Positions 44,775-52,965 of a stretch of DNA of 64,000 nt are shown piece after piece (position 1 is the stretch's first letter; each line of letters begins with the position of its first letter). The notes beneath the pieces were generated by a model. That model made no database searches, was not told the origin of the DNA, and was given only the letters and a program-made list of their open reading frames with translations. Position numbers and translations under genes: made by a program. This DNA comes from UBA10347 sp905182135. Its GTDB lineage: Bacteria > Actinomycetota > Acidimicrobiia > Acidimicrobiales > UBA10347. The stretch covers positions 195,763-259,762 of the forward strand of contig CAWUSE010000023.1 in the NCBI GenBank assembly GCA_963925805.1, written 5' to 3'.

Positions 44775-46124
44775 ATGACTGGTCAACCGAACATCGTGTT
44801 CGTCTTCTTCGACAATCTGGGCTACGGCGAACTGGGTTGTTACGGCGGCGGTGTCGTGCGCGGCGCACCGACGCCACGCATCGACCAGTTCGCGTCCGAA
44901 GGCATGCGCCTGACCAACATGAATATGGAAGCCCAGTGCACACCCAGTCGATCAGCGGTGATGACGGGGCGTATCCCCGTCCGGTCCGGCACAACCCGAA
45001 TCCCACAACCGGCGCAACCGAGTGGTCTGGTGACCTGGGAGCGAACAATCGCTGAGCTGCTGAAAACGCAGGACTATGCGACGGGCCATTTTGGCAAATG
45101 GCATCTTGGCGACACCGTTGAGCGTCAGCCAAACGCCCGGGGGTTTGATGAATGGTGGGGGTTGCTTGAAACCCACGACTCGTCGTTTTGGTCTGAGGCT
45201 TCGGACTTCGCAGAATCAGGCGTGCCGAGCGCCCACATCTTCGAGGGCCAGGCTGGATCCCCGAGTCAGCCCATCACTGCCTACGACACCGAACAACGAC
45301 GAGTTTTCGATCAGAACTGCTTTAGCCGCGCCGAGGACTTTATCCGGCGCTGTACGAGCGCCGAGACACCGTTCTTTTGTTACCTACCCATTGCGTTCCC
45401 TCACTTCCCGACACTGCCGCACCCCGACTTCGTCGGAGCAACGGGAAACGGCGACTTTGCAGACGCGTTCGTCGAGATCGACACGCGTATCGGGGCGTTG
45501 CTGGATCTGTTGGACGAACTCGAAGCCAGCGACGACACGGTCGTCATCATCACCTCGGACAACGGGGCCGAGGACGTTCTTCCATGGCGTGGTTGGAGCG
45601 GGCCATGGGGTGGTTCGTACTTCACTGCTATGGAGGGCTCGTTGCGTGTTCCTTTCATGGTTCGGTGGCCAGGCCATATCGAGCCAGGTGGTGTCAGTAA
45701 CGAGATGTGTCATGCCGTTGACCTGTTCACGACGATGGCGTCCTTCGCTGGTGCCGCGATTCCCGAGGATCGGCCGATCGACGGTCTTGACCTCGTGCCG
45801 TTCTTCACTGGTGAGCGCAACGAGTCCGGACGCGAGGCGATCTTGTGCTTTGTTGCTGATCGTCTTCACGCCATCAAGTGGCGCAACTGGAAGCTGCACT
45901 TCATCTGGCAGGAGTACATGCTTGATCCGCCAGTCGAGCTGAGCATTCCTCGGGCGTTCAACCTGTTCGACGATCCGCGCGAGCGCCATGACATCTTCCT
46001 GCCCGACAATACCTGGGTCCACGGCGCTGCCAATCCGTTCTTGCAAGAGTTCCGTTCGTCCTTAGTGGATCATCCCGCCATCGAACCTGGAACCCCTGAC
46101 CCCTTTGAGCCGCATGAGCACTGA
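44775..46124 (+). CDS. Arylsulfatase-type sulfatase
   Basis: A 449-residue alkaline-phosphatase-superfamily sulfatase. N-terminal metal site NIVFVFFDNLGYGELGCYGG; formylglycine site CTPSRSAVMTGR (Cys55 in C-x-P-S-R, matured to formylglycine by an FGE); HFGKWHLGD and the C-terminal metal ligands in IITSDNGAE. It has no recognisable signal peptide, so it is probably cytoplasmic. Removes sulfate from an aryl or sugar sulfate ester. Divergent from the FAH-nitroreductase operon (about 167 bases). Confidence 0.92.
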   Translation: MTGQPNIVFVFFDNLGYGELGCYGGGVVRGAPTPRIDQFASEGMRLTNMNMEAQCTPSRSAVMTGRIPVRSGTTRIPQPAQPSGLVTWERTIAELLKTQDYATGHFGKWHLGDTVERQPNARGFDEWWGLLETHDSSFWSEASDFAESGVPSAHIFEGQAGSPSQPITAYDTEQRRVFDQNCFSRAEDFIRRCTSAETPFFCYLPIAFPHFPTLPHPDFVGATGNGDFADAFVEIDTRIGALLDLLDELEASDDTVVIITSDNGAEDVLPWRGWSGPWGGSYFTAMEGSLRVPFMVRWPGHIEPGGVSNEMCHAVDLFTTMASFAGAAIPEDRPIDGLDLVPFFTGERNESGREAILCFVADRLHAIKWRNWKLHFIWQEYMLDPPVELSIPRAFNLFDDPRERHDIFLPDNTWVHGAANPFLQEFRSSLVDHPAIEPGTPDPFEPHEH

Positions 46125-46358
46125 GCCGCAACAGCACTGAGCAGCATTGGTGCGCGACGTGTGGAGCCGGATGCACCTATGAAACGGTGAGCCGGCGATG
46201 GATGGCCTTCACATGAAGTAATTGACAGGTGTCGACGTTGGCTTCTTGTTGAGGGGAACGCCGAATTCCTATGGTCACGTGAACGGGTGCAAGAGCCGAA
46301 CCGGCGGCACCCTCAACGACGTTGTGATGGCCATCTGTACCAGACCACTTCATACCTT

Positions 46359-46392
46359 ACTGATCGCACATGATCACTGATCGCACATGATC
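46359..46392. repeat. 17-bp perfect tandem duplication
   Basis: ACTGATCGCACATGATC occurs twice back to back (46359-46375, 46376-46392). Because 17 is not a multiple of three, it shifts the frame of the WS/DGAT pseudogene. Confidence 0.95.
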
Positions 46393-46528
46393 CGCTGCGA
46401 GAAGCGCCGCTACGAGCCATGGTGCCGGTATCGATTCGAACGGGCGAAGAAGCAGGCCCGTGAACAAAGCGGGTCTCGGTCATCGTCGCCGACTTGCCAA
46501 CGAATTGTGCCGATCCGCTCCAACACGT

Positions 46529-46562
46529 CGCTGGGTGCTGAGACACGCTGGGTGCGGAGAAA
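46529..46562. repeat. 17-bp imperfect tandem duplication
   Basis: CGCTGGGTGCTGAGACA and CGCTGGGTGCGGAGAAA (15 of 17 identical) lie back to back. This second 17-bp duplication in the same pseudogene shifts the frame again. Confidence 0.9.
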
Positions 46563-46971
46563 CTATGAACGTGGCGAACCAACAGTTCGACCTCATGGCT
46601 GCCGACGCACTATCGCAGGTAACCGATCTGGCGTCGCCGGTGGCGGCTGCCTCAGCTATCGGGCTGGTCTCGCTGCTGAAGCCTGCCGACGGCGTGAACT
46701 CGCCGATCAATATGGAGATATTCAACGTGCCAGGACCACACGACTACTCGTACTTCGCAAGTGCGAAGTTCGATACCTGCATTCCGGTCTCCACGATTAC
46801 CGATGGCGTCATGCTCGACATCACGGGGCAGAACTGCAAGGACCGCCTCAACGCAAACGAAGACGGCTGTAGCCAAGAGACCAGCTGCGAAGAAGTAGTT
46901 TCCATCTATGAGAGCGACGCTTACGAGCTCACCAATTGCTCTAAGGGCTTCGTACCTGACAATCTGGCGGC

Positions 46972-49419
46972 GTGACAGCACTGTTAGCGCCCTACCGAGT
47001 CCTTGATCTAACCGACGGACGTGCCGAATTGGCGACATTCATCTTGGCCGGCATGGGCGCAGATGTGATCAAGGTGGAACCGCCTGGGGGCAGCACGTCT
47101 CGCAGCGCCGCGCCTGTCGTACCAGGCGAACCCGAGTCGATGGCCAGCCTCGCTTTCCACGCCTATAACCGGGGGAAGCGCAGCGTGGCGTTGGACCTGG
47201 GCGACGAAGCCGATTGTACTGATTTCCTAGCACTAGCGGCGACCGCTGACTTCGTGTTCGAGAATGCCGGACCTGGCGTGGCCGATGCTGCCGGGGTGGG
47301 CTTTGCAGCCATCAGAGCGGTGCGCCCCGATGTGGTCTACGTGGCGCTATCCCCGTTCGGGCAGACCGGCCCCTATGCCGACCACGCATCAACCGACCTC
47401 ACCCTTGCAGCGATGGGTGGAGCGATGGCGCTGAACGGTGATCGTGATCGTCGACCTGTGCGAATTACGGTTCCACAAACCTGGCACCATGCCGCGGCCG
47501 AGAGCGCACTGGGTGCACTGGTCGCACACGAACGCCGGGTAGCAAGTGGTGAAGCACAGTTCGTCGATATGGCGGTGCAGACGGCGGTCTTCTGGACGGG
47601 ACTGAACGCGATGATCTCTTCGGCGATCGATGGTCAGAACCTGGAACGGGGCGGCACCGCACTGCAGCTGAGCACGATTACTGCCGAGCTGGTGTATCCG
47701 TGCGCGGACGGCGAGATCTGCATGTTCTTTATGGGGGCGACGTTGCTCGGACTCATCCCATGGATGTGTGAACAAGGCATCGTTGACGCTGCATGGGTGG
47801 CGTCAGAAGACTGGACGACCTACGAGCGCCGCATACTCGGCGGCGAAGAAACCATCGTCCATGTCGATGAACTACGGGCCAAAATCACCGAATTTACGAG
47901 AAGGCAGACCAAGGCCGAGGTCTTTGCGGGAGCGATCGCGCGTAACTTAACGCTGGTCCCGGTCAATACGGCGGCCGACACGATGGCAATGGAACAACTT
48001 CAAGTCCGCTCCTACTGGGATGCCGTTCAGCTGCCGAGCGGTCGGACGGTGCAGGCGCCGGGAGCATTCGCGAAACTCTCGAACTCGCCGATCGCCTGGA
48101 AGGGTGCTGCCCCGCAGGTTGGCGAGCACACTCGGCAGGTGCTCGACAACCTGGCACAGGTTCGAGCCCATACAGCACCAGCGCCGAGGGTTCCGGCTGT
48201 GGCCAGGCGCGCATTGCCGCTCGAAGGCGTCAAAGTCGCCGATTTCTCATGGATTGGCGTGGGACCAATCACTGCCAAATCACTTGCTGATCATGGCGCC
48301 ACCGTTGTCCATATTGAGAGTGAATCACCGGCAGACCGGCTTCGTCTTGTTGGGCCGTTCAAGGACGACATTGCCGGCATAAACAGGTGTCAGTTCTTCG
48401 GCTCGTTCAACACCTCGAAGTTGTCGTTACAGCTGGACTTGAAGCACCCGACAGGTAACGATGTCGCCCGCCAAGTGCTCGAATGGTGCGACATCGCACT
48501 CGATTCGTTCACCGCAGGCACCATGGCCCGCCTCGGTCTCGGATATGAAACTGCGCGTGCGTCGAACCCAGAAATAATCATGGCTACGACCTGCCTGTTC
48601 GGTCAGTCCGGACCGGTGTCACCGTTGGCCGGCTACGGCTATCATGCCGCCGCCATTAGTGGCTTCTATGAGATGACTGGGTGGGACGACCGTCCGCCTG
48701 GCGGCCCATGGAATGCCTATACCGACACCATTGCGCCACGGTTCCTAACGACGACCTTGCTGGCAGCGCTGGACCATCGGCGCCGCACCGGCCAGGGCCA
48801 GTACATCGACCAGGCACAAATGGAATCTGCGCTGCACTTCCAGGCACCGCAGTTGCTTGACGTGCAGGTTTCGGGCAAGAGCGCCCGACGCAACGGCAAC
48901 GTCGACGCCGAGTGTTCACCACACGATGCCTATCCATGTGCTGGCGATGACCAGTGGTGTGCCATAGCGATTGAGACCGACGAGCACTGGCGAAGCTTGT
49001 GCAAGACCATGGGGGAGCCGGGTTGGGCTGAGGAGCCTGAGCTCGCGACCGTAGGCGGGCGCCGCTCTCAGCACGAGAAAATCGACGAGAAGCTGGCCCA
49101 ATTCACCCGTCAACACGAGCCCCGTGAGTTGATGATCTTGCTACAGGCCAGGGGAGTTCCGGCGGGCATGGTCCAGCGTTCAAGTGACCATCTGCAGGAC
49201 CCTCAGCTGGCGCACCGCAACTTCTTCCGTCCAATGCAACACCCCGAGATGGGCGAAGTCCCGTATGAGGGGCATCAGTACATGATCTCGGGATACGACA
49301 ACGGTCCGCGGATGCCGGCACCGTGTCTTGGTGAGCACACGTTTGACGTGCTGACCAATGTGCTTGGGATGTCTGTTGATGAGGCCACCGAGATTTTGAT
49401 AAGTGGTGCCTGTGGATGA
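46972..49419 (+). CDS. Fused double CaiB/BaiF CoA-transferase
   Basis: An 815-residue two-domain family III CoA-transferase. The first domain (about 1-400) starts PYRVLDLTDGRAELATFIL and GADVIKVEPPGGSTSR; the second starts LPLEGVKVADFSWIGVGP. At the catalytic position, the first domain has Thr (FVDMAVQT) and the second Glu (YIDQAQME), so only one half seems able to form the acyl-enzyme. It resembles a fusion of the two adjacent genes at 22312-24770 in the opposite order. GTG 46972 overlaps the end of the WS/DGAT remnant. Confidence 0.86.
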   Translation: MTALLAPYRVLDLTDGRAELATFILAGMGADVIKVEPPGGSTSRSAAPVVPGEPESMASLAFHAYNRGKRSVALDLGDEADCTDFLALAATADFVFENAGPGVADAAGVGFAAIRAVRPDVVYVALSPFGQTGPYADHASTDLTLAAMGGAMALNGDRDRRPVRITVPQTWHHAAAESALGALVAHERRVASGEAQFVDMAVQTAVFWTGLNAMISSAIDGQNLERGGTALQLSTITAELVYPCADGEICMFFMGATLLGLIPWMCEQGIVDAAWVASEDWTTYERRILGGEETIVHVDELRAKITEFTRRQTKAEVFAGAIARNLTLVPVNTAADTMAMEQLQVRSYWDAVQLPSGRTVQAPGAFAKLSNSPIAWKGAAPQVGEHTRQVLDNLAQVRAHTAPAPRVPAVARRALPLEGVKVADFSWIGVGPITAKSLADHGATVVHIESESPADRLRLVGPFKDDIAGINRCQFFGSFNTSKLSLQLDLKHPTGNDVARQVLEWCDIALDSFTAGTMARLGLGYETARASNPEIIMATTCLFGQSGPVSPLAGYGYHAAAISGFYEMTGWDDRPPGGPWNAYTDTIAPRFLTTTLLAALDHRRRTGQGQYIDQAQMESALHFQAPQLLDVQVSGKSARRNGNVDAECSPHDAYPCAGDDQWCAIAIETDEHWRSLCKTMGEPGWAEEPELATVGGRRSQHEKIDEKLAQFTRQHEPRELMILLQARGVPAGMVQRSSDHLQDPQLAHRNFFRPMQHPEMGEVPYEGHQYMISGYDNGPRMPAPCLGEHTFDVLTNVLGMSVDEATEILISGACG

Positions 49420-49434
49420 CGATTCGGCTCGGTC

Positions 49435-49845
49435 CTAGCGGTTGAGCAGCAGTATCGGAACGTTTCGCGGACCGCGGATCTGACCGTTGGCCAAGGTGGT
49501 CTCTTTTCACATATCTGGCGAATAGTTCGGGAAGCCTCGGAGCGATTCTTGCAATGCGCTGAGCAACTCGACTCGAGCCAGGTTCGAGCCAACCCATCGG
49601 TGGATGCCCAGCCGAAAGAAAACCGCGTAATTCTTCGACCCATCGATCGGGAACTCGTCGGCGTTCTCGGAGGCCGTAGCGTCATGATTCGCTGCGGGGA
49701 ACGACAGCAGCATCTGGCCGCCTGCGTGCACGGTTCATCCGTCGAGGTCGGTGGGGGCGATCACCTTGGGAACGCGGCCCGACAGTCAGCCCCAGTTGTT
49801 TACCCATCCAATGACAGGTGGTAAATCCACATCGTCAACTTCGTA
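49435..49845 (-). pseudogene. Cytochrome P450 C-terminal remnant, heme Cys changed to Trp
   Basis: On the minus strand the frame reads GGQMLLSFPAANHD, ENADEFPID, FRLGIHRWVGSNLARVEL and NGQIRGPRNVPI, the C-terminal part of a P450. In-frame TGA codons occur upstream (at a DG-x-T position where Arg is usual) and at 49507-49509. The heme-ligating Cys of FGxGxHxC is Trp (TGG). The I-helix and everything N-terminal are missing. Not functional. Confidence 0.75.
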
Positions 49846-49860
49846 GGCCTTTCCCCAGAC

Positions 49861-50760
49861 ATGGTGGAAGTGGACAGGACGACGAAAGAGTGGATTGATC
49901 GCCAGCACCGAGCGCTAACCTCCCAGGCCATGGGTACCACGCTGCTGATCGCCGTTGTCGTGCTGGTTCTGTCCTTGCTCGGGGGATACGCACCCCGCGC
50001 CCTGGCCGGTCGGCTAACCAACACACAACTCGAAGACATGACGGGTATCGCGTCGGGCCTGCTGCTCACCTCGGCACTTCTGCTCGTAGTTCCCGAAGGT
50101 TTCCATGTTGCAGCCCAAGCGGCCCATCAGACAGGCCTGGACGAGGTATTTGTCTTTGCACCCGTCACGTTGGGTTTCACGGTGCTGCTCGGCTTCGTGG
50201 TCATGCTGTTGCTAGAAGGTTTCGGGATCGGCCATGCTGTGCACGAAGAGCATCATGACCATGCCGAAGGCCATGGTCATGCCCACGTGCACCACCCAAC
50301 GTCACCGGCGGTGCTCGCTATTGGTTTGTCGGTTCACGCTGTTGCCGATGGCATCGCAATCGGCGCAGCGGCAGCCACAGGCGAGTCTTCGTTCTCCCTT
50401 CTGGTTGCGGTCGCTGTGATTCTGCACCGGGTGCCAGCAGCATTTAGTCTCGGCGTCTTTGCCATGCACGAATCAGGCTCGCGAGGGCATCGAGAACTGC
50501 TGACGTTCGCAGTGGCGACTCCTATCGCAACGGTCTTGTCGTTTCAGGTGCTCGATCAGGCATCAGAGAAGCTGGTTGCGCTTGCCTTGCTCTTTTCTGC
50601 TGGAACATTCCTGTATGTCGCGACGGTCGACACGCTGCCCGCAATCCACAATCCCGAAACTGGTCGGCGTTCTGTTCGCAACATCGTGATCGGCGGCGTG
50701 ATCTTTGGAGTGTTGCTGATCATTCTCCAACAAACCGGGCTGCTTGAACACACCCACTAA
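49861..50760 (+). CDS. ZIP-family metal transporter
   Basis: A 299-residue zinc/iron permease with about eight membrane segments. TM4 carries the metal-binding AIGLSVHAVADGIAIGAAAA (H-x-x-x-D), TM5 VAVILHRVPAAFSLG (His), and a His-rich cytoplasmic loop HEEHHDHAEGHGHAHVHH lies between TM3 and TM4. The family imports zinc or other divalent metals; the ZIP9/GufA-like branch is likely. ATG 49861 was taken, but a later ATG at 49930, just before the first TM segment, is also possible. Confidence 0.9.
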   Translation: MVEVDRTTKEWIDRQHRALTSQAMGTTLLIAVVVLVLSLLGGYAPRALAGRLTNTQLEDMTGIASGLLLTSALLLVVPEGFHVAAQAAHQTGLDEVFVFAPVTLGFTVLLGFVVMLLLEGFGIGHAVHEEHHDHAEGHGHAHVHHPTSPAVLAIGLSVHAVADGIAIGAAAATGESSFSLLVAVAVILHRVPAAFSLGVFAMHESGSRGHRELLTFAVATPIATVLSFQVLDQASEKLVALALLFSAGTFLYVATVDTLPAIHNPETGRRSVRNIVIGGVIFGVLLIILQQTGLLEHTH

Positions 50761-50845
50761 GCGGTGTCTAGGGTCGCCGTGTGCCCGCCAGCTCACTCCA
50801 GAGCCTTGGTGACACGCGCTACGTCGTGTCGTCAAACGAGGCCAA

Positions 50846-51175
50846 CTAGCTCGACAAACCTCGGGGATTGGTCAGCAGCTGTCGTGTGCCGCTCCAAAGG
50901 AGCATTACTGGTGCGTCGGCCAACGAGCTGACGGCGACTAGAGCTTGTGTGGCGCCGTCCTCCATAGTCTGGTCAAGCCAATAGCCGGAGGAGCCTCTCA
51001 CGTCTGGTTTGTCCCAAGAGAGTGATGCCCAGCCGGCGTCGGCGAACGCTTCCCAGATCGGCTAATAACCAATGTCTTGGTTGTTGGCGCCGATGGGCCG
51101 TCGCCGGAGATGAAGACGACCACGCCGACGGATTTGTCGTTCGGTGGGAGGGCCATGGTGGCGGTGAGTTGGTTG
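50846..51175 (-). pseudogene. Alpha/beta-hydrolase fragment
   Basis: On the minus strand ATMALPPNDKSVGVVVFISG and, in another frame, PIWEAFADAGWASLSWDKPD-RGSSG, LDQTMEDGATQALVAV and MLLWSG match serine-type alpha/beta hydrolases (the segment up to the nucleophile strand). A frameshift and the loss of the nucleophile region and C-terminus make it a remnant. Confidence 0.6.
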
Positions 51176-51583
51176 TTGGATGGAATGCAGCGCCGAGCAG
51201 CCGACGGTCGCCTTCGATCACGTCTGTGCTGAAAACTCACGCACCGTGCCGGGAGTTGCGCCAGCATGTCCCGTTGTAGCGGTGACAGTGCCCATGAGCT
51301 CGACTACGAAGATCCGCTCGTCGTTGGGACGGGCCATGATGTCAACGGCGGCAGCAAATTCGACGACCCCTGTCAGCTCAAGCACTGACGGATCGGCGTT
51401 GGGACATGAGACGAAAGGCGCGTTTTCTTTGCTGAGGACTTCGTCGGTGGTAAGCCCCGAGTTCTCACCGGTAAGTAACAGCTCGCTAGCTTCGTAGCCA
51501 AAGGCTGTTACCGGTGCGATCAGGGCAGTTACGGCAATAACGCCAACCACGCGCATTCGCTTGGCGGCCCTCGAATTCAACAT
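51176..51583 (-). pseudogene. Sorbosone/glucose dehydrogenase (PQQ-type) N-terminal fragment
   Basis: Starts at ATG 51583 with a signal-peptide-like MRVVGVIAVTALIAPVTAFG. ELTGVVEFAAAVDIMARPND, RIFVVELMGTV and, after a frameshift, EGDRRLLGAAFHP are hallmarks of the soluble aldose-sugar/sorbosone dehydrogenase beta-propeller family (family: EGERGLLGLAFHP). Only the first fifth of the normal 350-450 aa is present; it then joins the hydrolase fragment. Confidence 0.65.
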
Positions 51584-51711
51584 GACTAACAGTCTTCACA
51601 TCCGCAAAAAACACTCCGTACCAATTCTGTAAAGAAATTGTGAAGATAAGAGTTATTGAAAATATGGTCAAACATTGAAGAATGTGGAAAGCGATGTGCG
51701 TTGAGTGACTC

Positions 51712-52290
51712 TTGTGGCGCTTGTGGTTGCATCACTACGAATTGACAACAGTCAAAGGGTGGATAGCCGCGGGAGATTCCGACGCGCGAGCGGTAGCGTC
51801 CGACATAGCGCTAATTGCATTCGTTGACCTCTTGGACACATTGATGACCACGCTCTATGAGACCAATATTGACGACATGGACCCTAGGCTCTGGCCCCAT
51901 GTCACCGACCAACTGTTGGTCGCTGGCGCACGTGATGCCTGGCTGACGCCAATCATCATGAAAAAGGGTCGACCTGCGTTTACCTTGAGTGCACTCTGTG
52001 ACGACGCTGAGGCTGAAGCGGTGCGAGTAACGATGTTCCGCGAAACAACGACGATTGGGATCCGCGAGATGCCAATCGCCCGTCATGTTCTTGACCGATC
52101 TGAGGCAACGGTTGAAGCCGGCGGACAACAGATTGGTGTCAAGACGGCCTACCTCGATGGCGAAGTCGTCAACCGCAGCGTGGAATGGGACGACGTCGTG
52201 GCAGCAGCGCAGACGCTCGGTCTCTCGGCGAAAGATCTACTAGCAGCCGCATCGGCCAGCGCTACGACGACTGGCGATCACCCTCTTTAG
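51712..52290 (+). CDS. LarC C-terminal half only (nickel-insertion protein), probable truncation
   Basis: LYETNIDDMDPRLWPHV, DAWLTPIIMKKGRPA and the VRVTMFRETTTIGIR segment are hallmarks of LarC (DUF111), which inserts nickel into the pyridinium-dithiocarboxylate cofactor of lactate racemase. Only the C-terminal (LarC2-like) region is present. The 43 residues before ETNIDD are not LarC-like, and LarB, LarE and lactate racemase are absent nearby. A start at ATG 51844 is also possible. Either a truncated gene or, less likely, a stand-alone LarC2. Confidence 0.6.
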   Translation: MWRLWLHHYELTTVKGWIAAGDSDARAVASDIALIAFVDLLDTLMTTLYETNIDDMDPRLWPHVTDQLLVAGARDAWLTPIIMKKGRPAFTLSALCDDAEAEAVRVTMFRETTTIGIREMPIARHVLDRSEATVEAGGQQIGVKTAYLDGEVVNRSVEWDDVVAAAQTLGLSAKDLLAAASASATTTGDHPL

Positions 52291-52849
52291 GGCTCTTGCC
52301 GCACGACGGGGCCATGACCCGACGCTCGGTCCGCTGTGTTGTGGGGCGATCCTGGTCGTCCAGGTATCGCTCGATGGCCGCGTGGAACGCATGCTGAGCG
52401 GTGGCTGGCAGCACAATGATCCCGGCAACCCGCCCTAGCAGCTTCGGACTAGTGCGAGCTGCAGGTTGATAGCAGCAGATCATCGCCGGGCACGGGCATA
52501 TTCCACTGCTGTTGCGTGCGGCTACGACCTCATATGCTCGGGCCAGGACGAAACAGGGGCTGAAAGGAAGTTGCACCAGCCGGTCTGCCTTCGGTATCCA
52601 CAGCGCTCCGGTCTCGTCGTACCAGATACCGATGGTGATGGTTGTAGGTCCTCGCCAGATGACGCTGCCCAAGGTCTGGTTCTTGAGGTTCCAGGTGCTG
52701 ATGATGCACATGACGCACTCGACGATGATCGTGCCGACACCAGATGCGACCAGAATGACCGGTGCGTTTGCGGCGAACCAGGAGAGTGATGATCTGACTA
52801 GAGCAATGATCTGCTCCATGGACGTCGCGTTAAGGATTCGCAATACCAA
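52262..52849 (-). CDS. Unrecognised ORF, doubtful
   Basis: A 195-codon minus-strand frame with one hydrophobic segment (about residues 22-50) and a middle part with TTITIGIWYDETGALWIPK. No family recognised. The other strand shows no gene. It may be real, a remnant or chance. Confidence 0.3.
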   Translation of the reverse strand: MVLRILNATSMEQIIALVRSSLSWFAANAPVILVASGVGTIIVECVMCIISTWNLKNQTLGSVIWRGPTTITIGIWYDETGALWIPKADRLVQLPFSPCFVLARAYEVVAARNSSGICPCPAMICCYQPAARTSPKLLGRVAGIIVLPATAQHAFHAAIERYLDDQDRPTTQRTERRVMAPSCGKSPKEGDRQSS

Positions 52850-52965
52850 CGGTCATTGCGGAATCGCTCACTGTGTTCTGGGGCTTTCCCCGTAGAAGAT
52901 GCGCTTGCACAAGGCATCCGCGAACCGTCATGATCGCAGGGACGCAACACAGGGGGAACGCAGCC

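Larger units (their letters stand above)
46291..46975 (+). pseudogene. Decayed wax-ester synthase/diacylglycerol acyltransferase (WS/DGAT) C-terminal part
   Basis: SRTGGTLNDVVMAIC, then LRAMVPVSIRTGEEAGP, VSVIVADLPTNCADPLQ, NVANQQFDLMAADALSQ and INMEIFNVPGPHDYS match the C-terminal domain of WS/DGAT acyltransferases in three successive frames. Two 17-bp tandem duplications (46359-46392 and 46529-46562) cause exactly these frame changes. Collapsing both restores a single frame, with one remaining TGA at 46461. The N-terminal half with the HHxxxDG site is absent. An apparently intact frame from about 46460 is only the tail of this pseudogene. Confidence 0.85.

Noticed and set aside
46461..46463. 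UGA in the WS/DGAT remnant as selenocysteine
   Set aside because: The homologous position is not Cys and the gene has two frameshifting duplications.
46460..46975. Apparently intact 171-codon gene
   Set aside because: Its sequence is the tail of the WS/DGAT pseudogene; the start lies in a frameshifted segment and the N-terminal part belongs to another frame.
49507..49509. UGA in the P450 remnant as a selenocysteine codon
   Set aside because: It falls at a non-Cys position, in a fragment with other lesions and a changed heme Cys; no SECIS-like stem was sought or needed.
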